Below, one piece after another: positions 33,783-43,092 of a stretch of DNA of 64,000 nt. Numbering within the stretch: position 1 is the first letter of the stretch; the number at the start of each line of letters is the position of its first letter. Source of the stretch: Clostridia bacterium. Lineage in GTDB: Bacteria > Bacillota > Clostridia > Oscillospirales > Acutalibacteraceae. The notes under the pieces are model-generated. The model did no database searches. It saw nothing but the letters and a program-made list of their open reading frames with translations, and had not been told where the DNA came from. The stretch spans positions 1 through 64,000 of the forward strand of contig JAFQQM010000057.1 of NCBI GenBank assembly GCA_017410585.1. The letters run 5' to 3'. The translations under genes and the position numbers were made by a program.

Positions 33783-33811
33783 TTGCAATAGCGGAGAAAA
33801 TGGGATATAAT
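33783..33811 (+). promoter_or_regulatory. Promoter of the DUF1858 gene
   Basis: TTGCAA (33783-33788), 17 bases, TATAAT (33806-33811), divergent from the coaX promoter. Confidence 0.85.
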
Positions 33812-33846
33812 AGGTGTGGAAAATTATTATAAAGGAGACTTTCAAC

Positions 33847-34044
33847 ATGGAGATCACCAAAGATACCATCATCGGCGATATTCTGGATGCCGATCCCACC
33901 ACCGCTCCCTATTTCTTTGAGATGGGTATGCATTGCCTCGGCTGTCCGGCTTCCCGCGGCGAATCGCTGGAGGATGCCTGCGCTGTCCACGGTGTGGACG
34001 TCGAGGAGATGCTGGAAAAACTCAACGCGCATACGAATGGCTGA
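33847..34044 (+). CDS. DUF1858 small redox-disulfide protein
   Basis: A 65-residue helical domain with C-x2-C (HCLGCPASRGESLEDAC). This family is often fused or linked to the hybrid cluster protein and other redox enzymes and is named for its putative redox disulfide. Start ATG 33847 follows AAAGGAG. Single-gene unit between a promoter at 33783 and a terminator at 34055. Confidence 0.9.
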   Translation: MEITKDTIIGDILDADPTTAPYFFEMGMHCLGCPASRGESLEDACAVHGVDVEEMLEKLNAHTNG

Positions 34045-34054
34045 TAGGTAAGTG

Positions 34055-34083
34055 AAAAAGGCGGGGAATCCCGCCTTTTTTGC
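34055..34083 (+). terminator. Terminator after the DUF1858 gene
   Basis: AAAGGCGGG-GAAT-CCCGCCTTTTTT. Confidence 0.9.
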
Positions 34084-34097
34084 AAAAGGAAGAAATT

Positions 34098-34757
34098 ATG
34101 TTGGATAAACGATTACAGGCTGTTGCGGATAAAGTTCGTCCCGGTAAACGGTTGGCGGATATCGGTACCGACCATGCGTATCTACCGGTCAATCTTGTCA
34201 GCCGCGGTATCACACCCTTTGCGATCGCGTGTGATCTGCGGGAAGGGCCGCTTCAAAATGCTTGTCGAACGGTGGCGGAGGCAGGACTTGCCGACCGCAT
34301 TCAATGCCGCTTGGGAAATGGTCTGTCGCCGCTTTCGGCCGGTGAGGTCGAAGATATCGTCATCGCCGGTATGGGCGGCGAAACGGTGGCGTCGATACTG
34401 TCTGCGTGTTTATGGGCAAAGAATAAGCACCTGCATTTTGTCTTCCAGCCAATGACACGGTCGGAAGACCTTCGCCGCTATCTGCTCACCGAGGGATACG
34501 TCATTACGGCGGAGACGACCTTGCAACACAGCGGTCATTTGTACGTCATCATTGAGGCAGAGTGGACAGATGCCCCGCCCGTTATCGACGAAGCCGCCTA
34601 CGTGCTCGGCCGATTGGACGGTACGCGCGACCGAGAATGGTTGCTGTGGCAAAAAGACTTGCTGACTAAACGGCTGAAAGGTATGCAGACTGCCGGCAAT
34701 ACCGAGGAGATCACTCGCTTGACCGGTATTTTGCAAGGATTGGAGGAACGTTTGTAA
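34098..34757 (+). CDS. trmK: tRNA (adenine(22)-N1)-methyltransferase
   Basis: A 219-residue SAM-dependent methyltransferase. SAM motif ADIGTDHAYLPV (about 21-32), then DLREGPLQNA and IAGMGGETV. The C-terminal coiled-coil (KDLLTKRLKGM) is typical of TrmK. It methylates A22 in tRNA. Its stop overlaps the start of the next gene (TAATG), the usual trmK-nif3 pairing in Firmicutes. Confidence 0.92.
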   Translation: MLDKRLQAVADKVRPGKRLADIGTDHAYLPVNLVSRGITPFAIACDLREGPLQNACRTVAEAGLADRIQCRLGNGLSPLSAGEVEDIVIAGMGGETVASILSACLWAKNKHLHFVFQPMTRSEDLRRYLLTEGYVITAETTLQHSGHLYVIIEAEWTDAPPVIDEAAYVLGRLDGTRDREWLLWQKDLLTKRLKGMQTAGNTEEITRLTGILQGLEERL

Positions 34758-35497
34758 TGACTACGATCGCGGATATTTATGAAACTATCAATGAATTTGC
34801 CCCGTTCGATACGGCGCAGAAATGGGATAATAGCGGCTTTTTGGTCGGTTCACCCGCCGCTTCGGTCACCAAGGCCTTGGTGACGCTGGATATCACGGCT
34901 GAGGCAATCGCCGCCGCTCGCCAAATGGGGGCGGAACTGATCGTCTCTCACCATCCGGTCATCTTCCGCCCGCTGTCGGTACTTCGCGCTGGGGAGCCGG
35001 TGTACGAGTTAGCGGCCTCCGGCCTGTCTGCTATCGCCGCACATACCAATCTGGATATCTGCGAGGGCGGTGTCGGCAGTTGTCTTGCCAAGGCGTTGCA
35101 ACTTAATAACGTTCGGGATGCGGAGGAACCGTTTTTGAAGATCGGTGACCTGCCGCAGGCGATGACCGCCGAGCAGTTTGCCAAGCATTGCGCGACCTGT
35201 CTGCATACCGCCGTCCGCGTGCATAAAGGTACCGAGCCGATCACCACCGTGGCGGTCGGCGGCGGTTCTTGCGGTGAGTTTGCCGAAGCCGCCAAAGTGG
35301 CCGGTGCGCAGGTGTTGGTCTCGGGTGAGATCCGCCATAACCACTATATCGGTGAGGATCTGACGCTGATCGAGGCGGGACATTATGCCACCGAACAGCC
35401 GGTCATTTTGCCGCTTTGCGCTTACTTACAGGAACGCCATCCCGAGGTGGAATGGCAGAGTTTTGATATCGGTGAACCGTATACGACGGTAATTTAA
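34757..35497 (+). CDS. Nif3-like dinuclear metal protein
   Basis: A 246-residue NIF3/DUF34 protein. Metal ligands are in SHHPVIF, HTNLD and the C-terminal GHYATEQ. The length equals the short YbgI form without the central PII-like insert. Annotated as GTP cyclohydrolase 1 type 2 homologue in databases, but function is unproven. Translationally coupled to trmK. Confidence 0.92.
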   Translation: MTTIADIYETINEFAPFDTAQKWDNSGFLVGSPAASVTKALVTLDITAEAIAAARQMGAELIVSHHPVIFRPLSVLRAGEPVYELAASGLSAIAAHTNLDICEGGVGSCLAKALQLNNVRDAEEPFLKIGDLPQAMTAEQFAKHCATCLHTAVRVHKGTEPITTVAVGGGSCGEFAEAAKVAGAQVLVSGEIRHNHYIGEDLTLIEAGHYATEQPVILPLCAYLQERHPEVEWQSFDIGEPYTTVI

Positions 35498-35513
35498 CGT
35501 AAGGAGAATTCCT

Positions 35514-37286
35514 ATGGCACTGGACGGTGCGTTTCTCTGCTGCCTGCGCCGTGAATTGGAAACGGTGCTGACCGGCACCCGCATTGATAAGATCCATCAG
35601 CCATCCCGTGAGGAACTGGTGTTTTGGATGCGCGGATTTGGCGGGCAGTATAAACTGTTTTTTTCTACCCGTGTGCAAGCACCGCGGGTGCATCTAACTG
35701 AATATTTACCGGAAAATCCCGCCCAGCCGCCGATGTTTTGTATGTTGTTGCGAAAGCATTTGACCGGTGCCAAATTTCTCGGCATTCGTCAGCACGGCTT
35801 TGAGCGCGCCCTGTATTTTGATTTTGAAGCACTCAATGAATTGGGGGATAAGGTGCAACTGACGCTGGCGGCCGAACTGATGGGACGGAACAGCAACCTG
35901 ATCTTGATAGGCGAAAACGGCCGTATCATCGATGCGGTACGCCGTGTGGATTTCGATTCCCATTCACCGCGTCCGGTGCTTCCCGGTTTACCTTACGAAC
36001 TGCCGCCGCAAAGCGGTGATCGCGCCGATCTCTCAGCCATTTCGATCGAGGAAGCGGTAAAACGCGTTCTTTCGATGCGTGCAACCCCGCTTTCAACTGC
36101 GGTCAATAAGACGCTGATGGGGCTTTCTCCGCTTTTGTGCCGTGAAGTGTCTTACCTTGTCACAAGGGGACGAGATACCGATACCGATGCTCTTTCGCCC
36201 TATGAGAAGGAGAAACTGGCCGCCGCTTTAGAAAAACTAAAAATGGCGTCGTTATGCGGAGAAAACGCCAAACCGTACTTGATTTTCGATAACAAAAATA
36301 TCCCCCTTGAATACAGTTTTTTGCCGATCACGCAATATGGATTAAACGCTATTGGCTGTGAAGGGGAAACCCTTTCCGGCATTTTGGATCGGTTTTACGC
36401 CGAAAAAGACGAGGCGGATCGTCTTCGTCAGCGCTCCCACGATATTTTGCGTGTGTTGAGCAACGCTTCCGACCGCCTTTCCCGCAAGATCGGCTACCAA
36501 AAGCAGGATCTGATGCGTTCTGCCGAGCGTGAACAGAAGCGGCAATGGGGCGATCTCATTAACGCCAACTTGCATCTTATCCCGCACGGCGCGGATAAAG
36601 CAACGGTCGTGGATTATTTCGATCCTGCGTGCGCCGAGGTGACCATCCCGTTGGACCCCGCCAAAACAGCGGCACAAAATGCGCAACGATATTATAAGGA
36701 TTACCGCAAAGCGCAGACGGCCGAACGTGTGCTGACCGAACAGATCGCCGCCGCCGAAGAAGAATTGCAGTATCTGGACACCGTGTTGGATGCGTTGTCT
36801 CGCGCCAAAACGGTGCGCGAGATCGATGAATTACGTGCCGAACTGGCGGCCGGCGGTTACCTTCGCTTGCAAAAGAGCAACCGCAAACCGGCGGCTCCGC
36901 TCGGTCCGATGGAGTTTCTCTCGTCCGATGGCTTCCGCATCCGTGTCGGTCGCAACAATTTCAGCAACGATAAACTGACCTTGCGGGATTCCCGCGGTTG
37001 CGATATTTGGTTACACACCAAAAATATCCCCGGCTCGCATACGGTTATTGTAACCGAGGGGGCAGAGGTGCCCGAGGCCACCCTGCGCGAAGCGGCGGTA
37101 CTGGCGGCAACCTTCTCCAAAGCGGCGGATTCGTCGCAGGTGCCGGTGGACTATACCGCTATTAAATACGTCCGCAAACCCGCCGGTGCCAAGCCGGGAC
37201 GGGTGATCTATGACCACCAGCAGACGGTGTACGTCACGCCGGATGCCACACTCCCCGATCGACTGAAAAAGGAGGATTCCCGATGA
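35514..37286 (+). CDS. rqcH: Ribosome-associated quality control factor RqcH (NFACT)
   Basis: A 590-residue protein with NFACT-N (start MALDGAFL, about 1-150), the helix-hairpin-helix part, a long coiled coil (about 290-430) and NFACT-R near 455-560 with DIWLHTKNIPGSHTVI. RqcH recruits tRNA-Ala to stalled 50S subunits and adds alanine tails that mark nascent chains for degradation. Some databases call it fibronectin-binding protein. It overlaps the next gene by four bases. Confidence 0.95.
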   Translation: MALDGAFLCCLRRELETVLTGTRIDKIHQPSREELVFWMRGFGGQYKLFFSTRVQAPRVHLTEYLPENPAQPPMFCMLLRKHLTGAKFLGIRQHGFERALYFDFEALNELGDKVQLTLAAELMGRNSNLILIGENGRIIDAVRRVDFDSHSPRPVLPGLPYELPPQSGDRADLSAISIEEAVKRVLSMRATPLSTAVNKTLMGLSPLLCREVSYLVTRGRDTDTDALSPYEKEKLAAALEKLKMASLCGENAKPYLIFDNKNIPLEYSFLPITQYGLNAIGCEGETLSGILDRFYAEKDEADRLRQRSHDILRVLSNASDRLSRKIGYQKQDLMRSAEREQKRQWGDLINANLHLIPHGADKATVVDYFDPACAEVTIPLDPAKTAAQNAQRYYKDYRKAQTAERVLTEQIAAAEEELQYLDTVLDALSRAKTVREIDELRAELAAGGYLRLQKSNRKPAAPLGPMEFLSSDGFRIRVGRNNFSNDKLTLRDSRGCDIWLHTKNIPGSHTVIVTEGAEVPEATLREAAVLAATFSKAADSSQVPVDYTAIKYVRKPAGAKPGRVIYDHQQTVYVTPDATLPDRLKKEDSR

Positions 37287-37945
37287 ACCCGCAAAAAACC
37301 GTTTATGAAAAGCAGGCAAGCCTTGCCATGGAGGCGCTTCGCCGCAACCGTATGGCCGCCTATTACGTTCCCACCGCCGCAGAGGTCGTTCCGCTGGTGC
37401 GATCGTTGCTCAAAGCAGGGGACAGCATCGGTGTCGGTGGTTCGGTCACGTTGGATCAGACCGGTGTTAGCGAACTGATCCGCGACCCGCAATACCGCTT
37501 TATCGACCGCTACGAAGCCGGCCTCTCCAAAGAAGAGGTCAACGATCGCTTGCGTCAGTCGCTGTTGGCGGACGTGTACCTGACCTCCGCCAATGCGATC
37601 ACCTTAAACGGAGAACTGTATAACGTAGACGGCCGTTCTAACCGCGTGGCCGCCATTGCCTTTGGACCGCGCTCGGTCATCGTGGTGGCGGGTATCAACA
37701 AACTGGTCACCGACTTGGACGAAGCCGCCAAACGGGTCAAACTGACCGCCGCTCCCGCTAACGTAGAACGCCTGCATTGCGATACCGGCTGTGCCAAGAC
37801 CGGCGTTTGTGCCGGCTATAAAGGGAATATGACCGCCGGCTGTGCGCTGGAAGGCCGCATTTGTTGCAGTTATCTCATCTCCGCTATGCAACGGGAAAAA
37901 GACCGCATCAAAGTCATTTTGGTCGGCGAACCTCTCGGTTATTAA
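37283..37945 (+). CDS. LUD-domain protein (LutC/YkgG-like)
   Basis: A 220-residue LUD-domain protein: VGVGGSVTLDQTG and LTSANAITLNGELYNVDG are family motifs. The C-terminal part contains a Cys set (HCDTGC, CAGYKG, GCALEGRICC) that might hold a metal cluster. The family takes part in lactate oxidation with LutAB in Bacillus, but no LutA or LutB is here. It overlaps rqcH by ATGA. Confidence 0.87.
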   Translation: MNPQKTVYEKQASLAMEALRRNRMAAYYVPTAAEVVPLVRSLLKAGDSIGVGGSVTLDQTGVSELIRDPQYRFIDRYEAGLSKEEVNDRLRQSLLADVYLTSANAITLNGELYNVDGRSNRVAAIAFGPRSVIVVAGINKLVTDLDEAAKRVKLTAAPANVERLHCDTGCAKTGVCAGYKGNMTAGCALEGRICCSYLISAMQREKDRIKVILVGEPLGY

Positions 37946-37952
37946 GAAGAAC

Positions 37953-37990
37953 CTCCGCAGATGAACGTACCGTCTGCGGAGTTTTTTTTT
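37953..37990 (+). terminator. Terminator after the LUD gene
   Basis: CTCCGCAGA / TCTGCGGAG followed by nine T; its T run abuts the next promoter. Confidence 0.88.
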
Positions 37991-37991
37991 C

Positions 37992-38037
37992 TTGACAAAT
38001 GCAGACTACTGTGATAGTATAGACTATAGTGATAGTC
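37992..38037 (+). promoter_or_regulatory. BlaI-type promoter with two tandem operators
   Basis: TTGACA (37992-37997), 17 bases, TAGTAT (38015-38020). Two 16-base elements, GACTACTGTGATAGTA at 38004-38019 and GACTATAGTGATAGTC at 38022-38037, lie 18 bases apart. The second is an inverted repeat with arms GACTAT/ATAGTC. One covers the -10 element, the other the start site, fitting autorepression by a BlaI/MecI repressor. Confidence 0.8.
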
Positions 38038-38048
38038 TAGGAGGAATT

Positions 38049-38405
38049 ATGAACGGTAAATTGTATGATAGCGAGGCCAAGGTGATGGAGATCGTCTGGG
38101 GAGAAAGCCCCATTACGGCAAAAGAGATCGCTTTGATTGCTGCTGAAACCATCGGCTGGAATAAAAATACTACCTATACGATTATCAAAAAGCTGGTGGC
38201 AAAGGGTTTTCTGCACCGCAAAGATCCCGGCTTTATCTGCACGCCGTTGATATCGCGGGAGTATGCACAGAAGACCGAAGCTACCTCATTGGTGGAAAAA
38301 GTTTTCGGCGGCTCTCGTGCGGCGCTGTTTTCTTCTCTGCTGGAGGACGAGCCGTTGACCGTCGAGGAACTGGATGAGTTGCGGAAATGGATCGATGGCA
38401 GGTGA
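38049..38405 (+). CDS. blaI: BlaI/MecI-family repressor
   Basis: A 118-residue winged-helix repressor: KLYDSEAKVMEIVWGESPITAKEIA and WNKNTTYTIIKKLVAKGFL are the DNA-binding part, followed by the C-terminal dimer arm that is cut by the cognate metalloprotease. Start ATG 38049 behind AGGAGG. It probably binds the two elements in its own promoter. No beta-lactamase follows, so the regulon differs from classic bla or mec. Confidence 0.93.
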   Translation: MNGKLYDSEAKVMEIVWGESPITAKEIALIAAETIGWNKNTTYTIIKKLVAKGFLHRKDPGFICTPLISREYAQKTEATSLVEKVFGGSRAALFSSLLEDEPLTVEELDELRKWIDGR

Positions 38406-38409
38406 GGTT

Positions 38410-39318
38410 ATGAAGGAGATCTTTTATTGGGTGCTCAATATGAGTGTTACGGCCTCCATTACCGGTTCGTTCGTAATGCTTGTTCGCCTGATCAGATCTA
38501 TTCCACGACGGCTGACGGTGTTTCTTTGGGCGATTCCCTTTTTGCGTATGCTACTGCCTGTCGGCTTGGATAGCCCCTACAGTTTGATGGCACTGCTGTC
38601 AAAGGTGACCGCCGATGCCATATTTTCCTTGCGTGCGGTCAATAATCCGTATTTTTCGATGACCAATTACATGCAACAAGCGGATCTCTATTTTCCGATG
38701 ACCTACAAAAGTGCACTTTTTGAGCAGGTGTTGGCGGTGGCATCGGTCGTTTGGTTGACTGTCGCAATGGTAATGCTGGTGCTGTTGGCGATGGCGTATA
38801 TTTCTACAATGCGTGCTGTCCGAGATGCCGAGCCGAAAAACGGACTGTTCTTTTCGGAAAAGGTCACCATGCCGGCAGTGTACGGTCTGTTTCGACCGCG
38901 CGTCGTTATGCCAATATCCTATTGGGATACGGATCATACCTTGGTGCTGTTGCATGAGAACACACACGTCCGTCGAGGAGACAATTGGTGGCGGCTGATA
39001 GTATTGATCCTGACGACCATTCATTGGTTTAATCCGTTTTCGTGGCTGTTTTTGAAATGCTTTCTCACCGACCTTGAACTCGCTTGCGATGAATGTGTGC
39101 TGTCAAAGATCGGCGTCGATCGCCGGAAGGAATATGCCGGCTTTTTGCTGGAAAACAAGCGGAAGACAACGGCGTTGATTTCGGCGTTTGGCGGTTCCAA
39201 GTTGCGTCAACGGATCGAAAATATCCTTTCCTTCAAGAAACTGACGGTGGTATCGTTGGCGGTGTTTCTGCCGTTTCTTGCACTTTTGTTTTTCGTATTG
39301 CTCACGAATGCCGGATGA
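38410..39318 (+). CDS. M56 (BlaR1-type) membrane metallopeptidase without sensor domain
   Basis: A 302-residue protein with three N-terminal helices, a cytoplasmic zinc protease loop with HEnTH (LLHENTHVRRGDNWW) and the downstream Glu in LELACDECVL, and a final helix at its C terminus. It stops right after that helix, so the extracellular penicillin-binding sensor of BlaR1 is absent. It likely cleaves the adjacent repressor after another signal. Start ATG 38410. Confidence 0.88.
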   Translation: MKEIFYWVLNMSVTASITGSFVMLVRLIRSIPRRLTVFLWAIPFLRMLLPVGLDSPYSLMALLSKVTADAIFSLRAVNNPYFSMTNYMQQADLYFPMTYKSALFEQVLAVASVVWLTVAMVMLVLLAMAYISTMRAVRDAEPKNGLFFSEKVTMPAVYGLFRPRVVMPISYWDTDHTLVLLHENTHVRRGDNWWRLIVLILTTIHWFNPFSWLFLKCFLTDLELACDECVLSKIGVDRRKEYAGFLLENKRKTTALISAFGGSKLRQRIENILSFKKLTVVSLAVFLPFLALLFFVLLTNAG

Positions 39319-39331
39319 AAGGAGAATGGTT

Positions 39332-40291
39332 ATGACAGACAAACGGTTTACCCGTTATTGGCTTTGGTCGTGTATCGGTGTGTTGCTGGCGTCCTTTTAC
39401 CCACTGACCATGGGTGTTCGCGTGATCGTCGATATGCTTCGTGACGGTCTCGTTTATCAAGAAAACTATCCCAAGTACATCATTCCGTATACCCCTATTG
39501 CCGTAGCCGTCATTCTTGGCGTTGCGCTGATGCCGCTGTTTTTTAAGTGGCTAAAAAGGTATGCGTTGCTTGGTGGTGCCGCTCTTTCTGCCGCCGTCTT
39601 TTTTGCGGTGGAATTGCTGCTGGAAAAGCAGGTCGTGGTAGGGGAGATCGACCGGTTGGCCGAACTGGAGGATTGGCAGATGTATATGTGCTATGTCTCA
39701 CCGAACTCGCTTAGCATTAAGGTACATTCCGCTCTCGAAATACTGACCGGCGATTACAACGCGGCATTCAAACTGCACTTCTATGCGATTTCGCTGATAC
39801 TGATCGTCACTCTGCTCAACAGTTTTTACGGCTTTGGGCAGATGCTCCGCACCGGCGAAACGAAACGCCGCAAAGCGCTGATTTTGCAATCGGTCTGCAC
39901 GGTGCTGTTTCTCGGTATGTGCCTTCTGGCCTGCTTCACGGCCTTCTGGCGCGATGGCGGTGTACGCGTCAGCCCGCTTTCTGCTACGCTGATGACCGTA
40001 TTTTTTATCCTTTTCGGTGTGACTTTCGGCATCGGCGTCGGCTCGTTCCTTCTGGGAAAACGGCGATATGTTTCGGTTTTGATTCCGGCTGTGACTGCCT
40101 CGGCCATGACGCTGTTGATGTACATCGGGGAAATGATCTTATTGACAGGCGGCCTTTATCAGTTTGGAAACGGCTGGCTGTTTGCGGCATTGCCGCTGAT
40201 CGTGCTGTCGCCGTTTGATTTGCTGACCGTCGCGGCGGCGGGCGGTATTACCGCTCTGATCTTCGTTTTGCTCAACAAGAGATCTGCTTAA
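39332..40291 (+). CDS. Uncharacterised membrane protein in the BlaI/M56 operon
   Basis: A 319-residue protein not recognised. It has about eight hydrophobic segments and one extracytoplasmic loop (about 105-150) after VELLLEKQVVVGEIDRL. Seven of the segments lie in the second half. ATG 39332 is 7 bases after AAAGGAG. As the only non-regulatory gene of the operon it may be the target of regulation or the sensor that stands in for the missing BlaR1 domain. Confidence 0.78.
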   Translation: MTDKRFTRYWLWSCIGVLLASFYPLTMGVRVIVDMLRDGLVYQENYPKYIIPYTPIAVAVILGVALMPLFFKWLKRYALLGGAALSAAVFFAVELLLEKQVVVGEIDRLAELEDWQMYMCYVSPNSLSIKVHSALEILTGDYNAAFKLHFYAISLILIVTLLNSFYGFGQMLRTGETKRRKALILQSVCTVLFLGMCLLACFTAFWRDGGVRVSPLSATLMTVFFILFGVTFGIGVGSFLLGKRRYVSVLIPAVTASAMTLLMYIGEMILLTGGLYQFGNGWLFAALPLIVLSPFDLLTVAAAGGITALIFVLLNKRSA

Positions 40292-40294
40292 TCA

Positions 40295-40334
40295 AAAAAC
40301 CGCTCTGTGGCGTTGCCACAGAGCGGTTTTTTTA
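40295..40334. terminator. Bidirectional terminator
   Basis: AAAAACCGCTCTGTGGC-GTT-GCCACAGAGCGGTTTTTTT between convergent genes. Confidence 0.92.
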
Positions 40335-41102
40335 TTTCATTTTCGGGAACAAAGCAAAAGCGTTTTGGCCGGTAACGGTCAACAACTCGTCGACGGTCAG
40401 CCCGCGAAGCGGGGCGATAACGTCTGCCACGTGGACGATCAGCGACGAATCGTTGCGGTGTCCGCGATGCGGCACCGGCGCCATATAGGGGCAATCGGTC
40501 TCTAATACCAGCCGGTCAAGCGGTACCGATGCCGCCACCGACAGCGGGCGTTTAGCCCCTTTGAAGGTGACCGCACCGCCCAAGCCGATAAACATCCCGA
40601 GCGCCACGATCTCCTGCGCCATTTCGGCACTGCCGGAGAAGCAATGCACCACGCCTTTCGGACGGTACTTTTTCAAGATCTCCAACGTGTCGGCGTGGGC
40701 GTCCCGATCGTGAAAAATGACCGGTGCATCCAGTTCTTTCGCCAACTGCAACTGTTGCTCCAACCGTTGTAACTGCAACTCGCGGGGGAATCCGTCCTCG
40801 TAGTGATAGTCCAGCCCCAGTTCACCGATGGCAATTACTTTTTCATCGGCATACCACGTGGCCAGTTGTGTCGTATATTCTTCGGTGATATCGTCCAGTT
40901 CGCCGGGATGGATGCCCACCGCGGCATACACGAACGGAAACCGATGACTCAGTTCCACGGCCATGGCGGAACTGCCCATACCGGAACCGGCGGTGACGAT
41001 GTGGCTGACACCCTTTTGCGGCATTTCTGCCAGCAACGCCAAACGGTCGACGTCAAACGCTTCGTCGGTGTAATGGGCGTGTGTATCGATGATCTGCGCC
41101 AT
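40332..41102 (-). CDS. tatD: TatD-family deoxyribonuclease
   Basis: A 256-residue metal-dependent hydrolase. Metal ligands: IIDTHAHYTDEAF (DTHAH), GELGLDYHY, PVIFHDRDAH, VHCFSG and LETDCPYMAP. The family acts as 3'-5' exonuclease or deoxyribonuclease in repair. The start at 41102 lies one base after the metG stop, a common metG-tatD pair. Confidence 0.94.
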   Translation of the reverse strand: MAQIIDTHAHYTDEAFDVDRLALLAEMPQKGVSHIVTAGSGMGSSAMAVELSHRFPFVYAAVGIHPGELDDITEEYTTQLATWYADEKVIAIGELGLDYHYEDGFPRELQLQRLEQQLQLAKELDAPVIFHDRDAHADTLEILKKYRPKGVVHCFSGSAEMAQEIVALGMFIGLGGAVTFKGAKRPLSVAASVPLDRLVLETDCPYMAPVPHRGHRNDSSLIVHVADVIAPLRGLTVDELLTVTGQNAFALFPKMK

Positions 41103-41103
41103 C

Positions 41104-43056
41104 TTAATGCACCCGATTACCCGGCTTGACGCCGTCCACAAACAACACTTTAGCGGCATCGCCGTCATCCGCCGCCAGAATCATACCGCGGCTTTCCACG
41201 CCGCAGAGAGTAGCGGCTTTCAGGTTGGCAACCACAATAACGTTGCGACCGATCAGATCGTCCGGCTGATACCATTTGGCGATGCCGGAGGCGACGATAC
41301 GCGGGGTATCACTGCCATCGTCCAACGTCAATTTGAGCAGTTTCTTTGCTTTCGGGATCGGCTCGCACGCCACCACTTTGGCTACCCGCAGATCGATCTT
41401 CATAAAATCATCAAAGCAGATCTCATCAAGGAAGACCACGTTTTCTTTGTCCTCTTCGGCGGGCTGTGCCGCGGCGGCAGCGGCCGCTTCGTCCTCGGCG
41501 TGAAGTTCCGCTAACGTCTTTTCGACGTCCAGACGGGCAAACAGCGGGGAGGGAGTCCCCACCTCAAAACCGTCCGCCTTGCCAAACGCGGCCGAGGCGA
41601 GATAATCGGTCAGTTTGCCGCTGACACCCATCTGCTCAAAGATGGCGGCGGCGGTCTTCGGAATGACCGGCTGCAGCATCAAAGCCAGCAGACGGATGTT
41701 TTCCAGCAGATGATACATCACCGCTTCCAGACGCGGCTTGTTGGCTTCGTCCTTGGCAAGCGCCCACGGCGCGGTCTCATCGATATATTTGTTGCAACGC
41801 TTGGCGAGATTCATAACCACCTGCACCATATCGGCGTTATGGTAAGAATCCATCTTGTCTGTGTATGCCTTCAGCGTGTCGGCGGCAAACGCCTCCAACT
41901 CGCGATCAAGGTCATCGTACGCTTCGCACTTGCCGATCTTGCCGCCGAAATACTTGTTGGTCATCGCAATGCTGCGGTTGACCAGATTCCCAAGCGTGTT
42001 GGCGAGATCGCTGTTAAACAGGTTGATGAAACTTTCGTAGGTGATGGTGCCGTCCTGCGCAAAAGGCATCTCGGAGAGCAGATAATAACGCACCGCATCC
42101 GAGCCGAAACGCTCGACCAGTCGGTCGGCATACAGCACGTTCCCGCGGGATTTGCTCATCTTATCCTCACCGGCCAGCAGCCACGGATGTCCGAGTACCT
42201 GCTTCGGAAGCGGCTCGCCCAAAGCCATCAGAATGATCGGCCAGTAGATCGTATGGAAGCGCACGATATCCTTACCGATGACGTGCACGTCCGCCGGCCA
42301 GTATTTCTTGTACAGATCGCTGCTGCCGTCCGGATGATAGCCGATACCGGTGATGTAGTTGGACAGCGCGTCCAGCCACACGTAGGTGACGTGTTTCGGA
42401 TCGAATTCCACCGGCACGCCCCACGTAAAGGTGGAGCGGGAAACGCACAGATCCGACAGACCCGGTTTTAAGAAGTTATTGATCATCTCGTTGCGACGGG
42501 AGTCGGGGCAGAAGAAATCGGGAGTCTCTTCATAGTATTTCATCAACTGATCCTGATATTTGGACAGACGCAGGAAATACGCTTCCTCCTTGGCATCGAT
42601 TACGTCACGGCCGCAGTCAGGGCACTTGCCGTCGACCAACTGCGAGTTGGTAAAGAAGGATTCGCAGGGAACGCAATATTTTCCTTCGTACTCGCCCTTG
42701 TAGATGTCGCCTTGCTCATACAACTTGGTGAAGATGCGTTGCACCGCCGCGACGTGATCGCTGTCGGTGGTGCGGATGAAGCGGTCGTAGGTCACGTCCA
42801 CGCAGTTCCAAACGTCTTTGATCTGCTGTGAGATGCCGTCTACGTATTCTTTGGGAGAGATACCGGCCGCTTCGGCGATCTCCTGAATCTTAATGCCGTG
42901 CTCGTCCGAACCGGTCAGAAAATGAACATCAAATCCGCACATTCGCTTGTATCGCGCAATCATATCAGCCAACACGATGTCGTAGGTGTTGCCGATATGC
43001 GGTTTACGCGAGGTATACGCAATGGCGGTGGTGATGTAAAACTTTTTCTTATCCAT
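41104..43056 (-). CDS. metG: Methionyl-tRNA synthetase
   Basis: A 650-residue class I synthetase. HIGH-type motif KPHIGN, four-Cys zinc knuckle (CVPC, CPDC near residues 127-147), KMSKSRGN loop, anticodon-binding domain and a C-terminal EMAP/OB-type tRNA-binding domain (about 545-650) after an Ala/Glu-rich linker. Long form with the C-terminal dimer domain. A leader of about 30 bases leaves no room for a T-box. Confidence 0.97.
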   Translation of the reverse strand: MDKKKFYITTAIAYTSRKPHIGNTYDIVLADMIARYKRMCGFDVHFLTGSDEHGIKIQEIAEAAGISPKEYVDGISQQIKDVWNCVDVTYDRFIRTTDSDHVAAVQRIFTKLYEQGDIYKGEYEGKYCVPCESFFTNSQLVDGKCPDCGRDVIDAKEEAYFLRLSKYQDQLMKYYEETPDFFCPDSRRNEMINNFLKPGLSDLCVSRSTFTWGVPVEFDPKHVTYVWLDALSNYITGIGYHPDGSSDLYKKYWPADVHVIGKDIVRFHTIYWPIILMALGEPLPKQVLGHPWLLAGEDKMSKSRGNVLYADRLVERFGSDAVRYYLLSEMPFAQDGTITYESFINLFNSDLANTLGNLVNRSIAMTNKYFGGKIGKCEAYDDLDRELEAFAADTLKAYTDKMDSYHNADMVQVVMNLAKRCNKYIDETAPWALAKDEANKPRLEAVMYHLLENIRLLALMLQPVIPKTAAAIFEQMGVSGKLTDYLASAAFGKADGFEVGTPSPLFARLDVEKTLAELHAEDEAAAAAAAQPAEEDKENVVFLDEICFDDFMKIDLRVAKVVACEPIPKAKKLLKLTLDDGSDTPRIVASGIAKWYQPDDLIGRNVIVVANLKAATLCGVESRGMILAADDGDAAKVLFVDGVKPGNRVH

Positions 43057-43092
43057 AGTCCATTTTCCTCCTTTGGATAATCTATCCTTTTC

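Noticed and set aside
38049-40291. Beta-lactam resistance locus
   Set aside because: Although BlaI and M56 genes are present, there is no beta-lactamase or PBP2a gene and the protease lacks the penicillin sensor.
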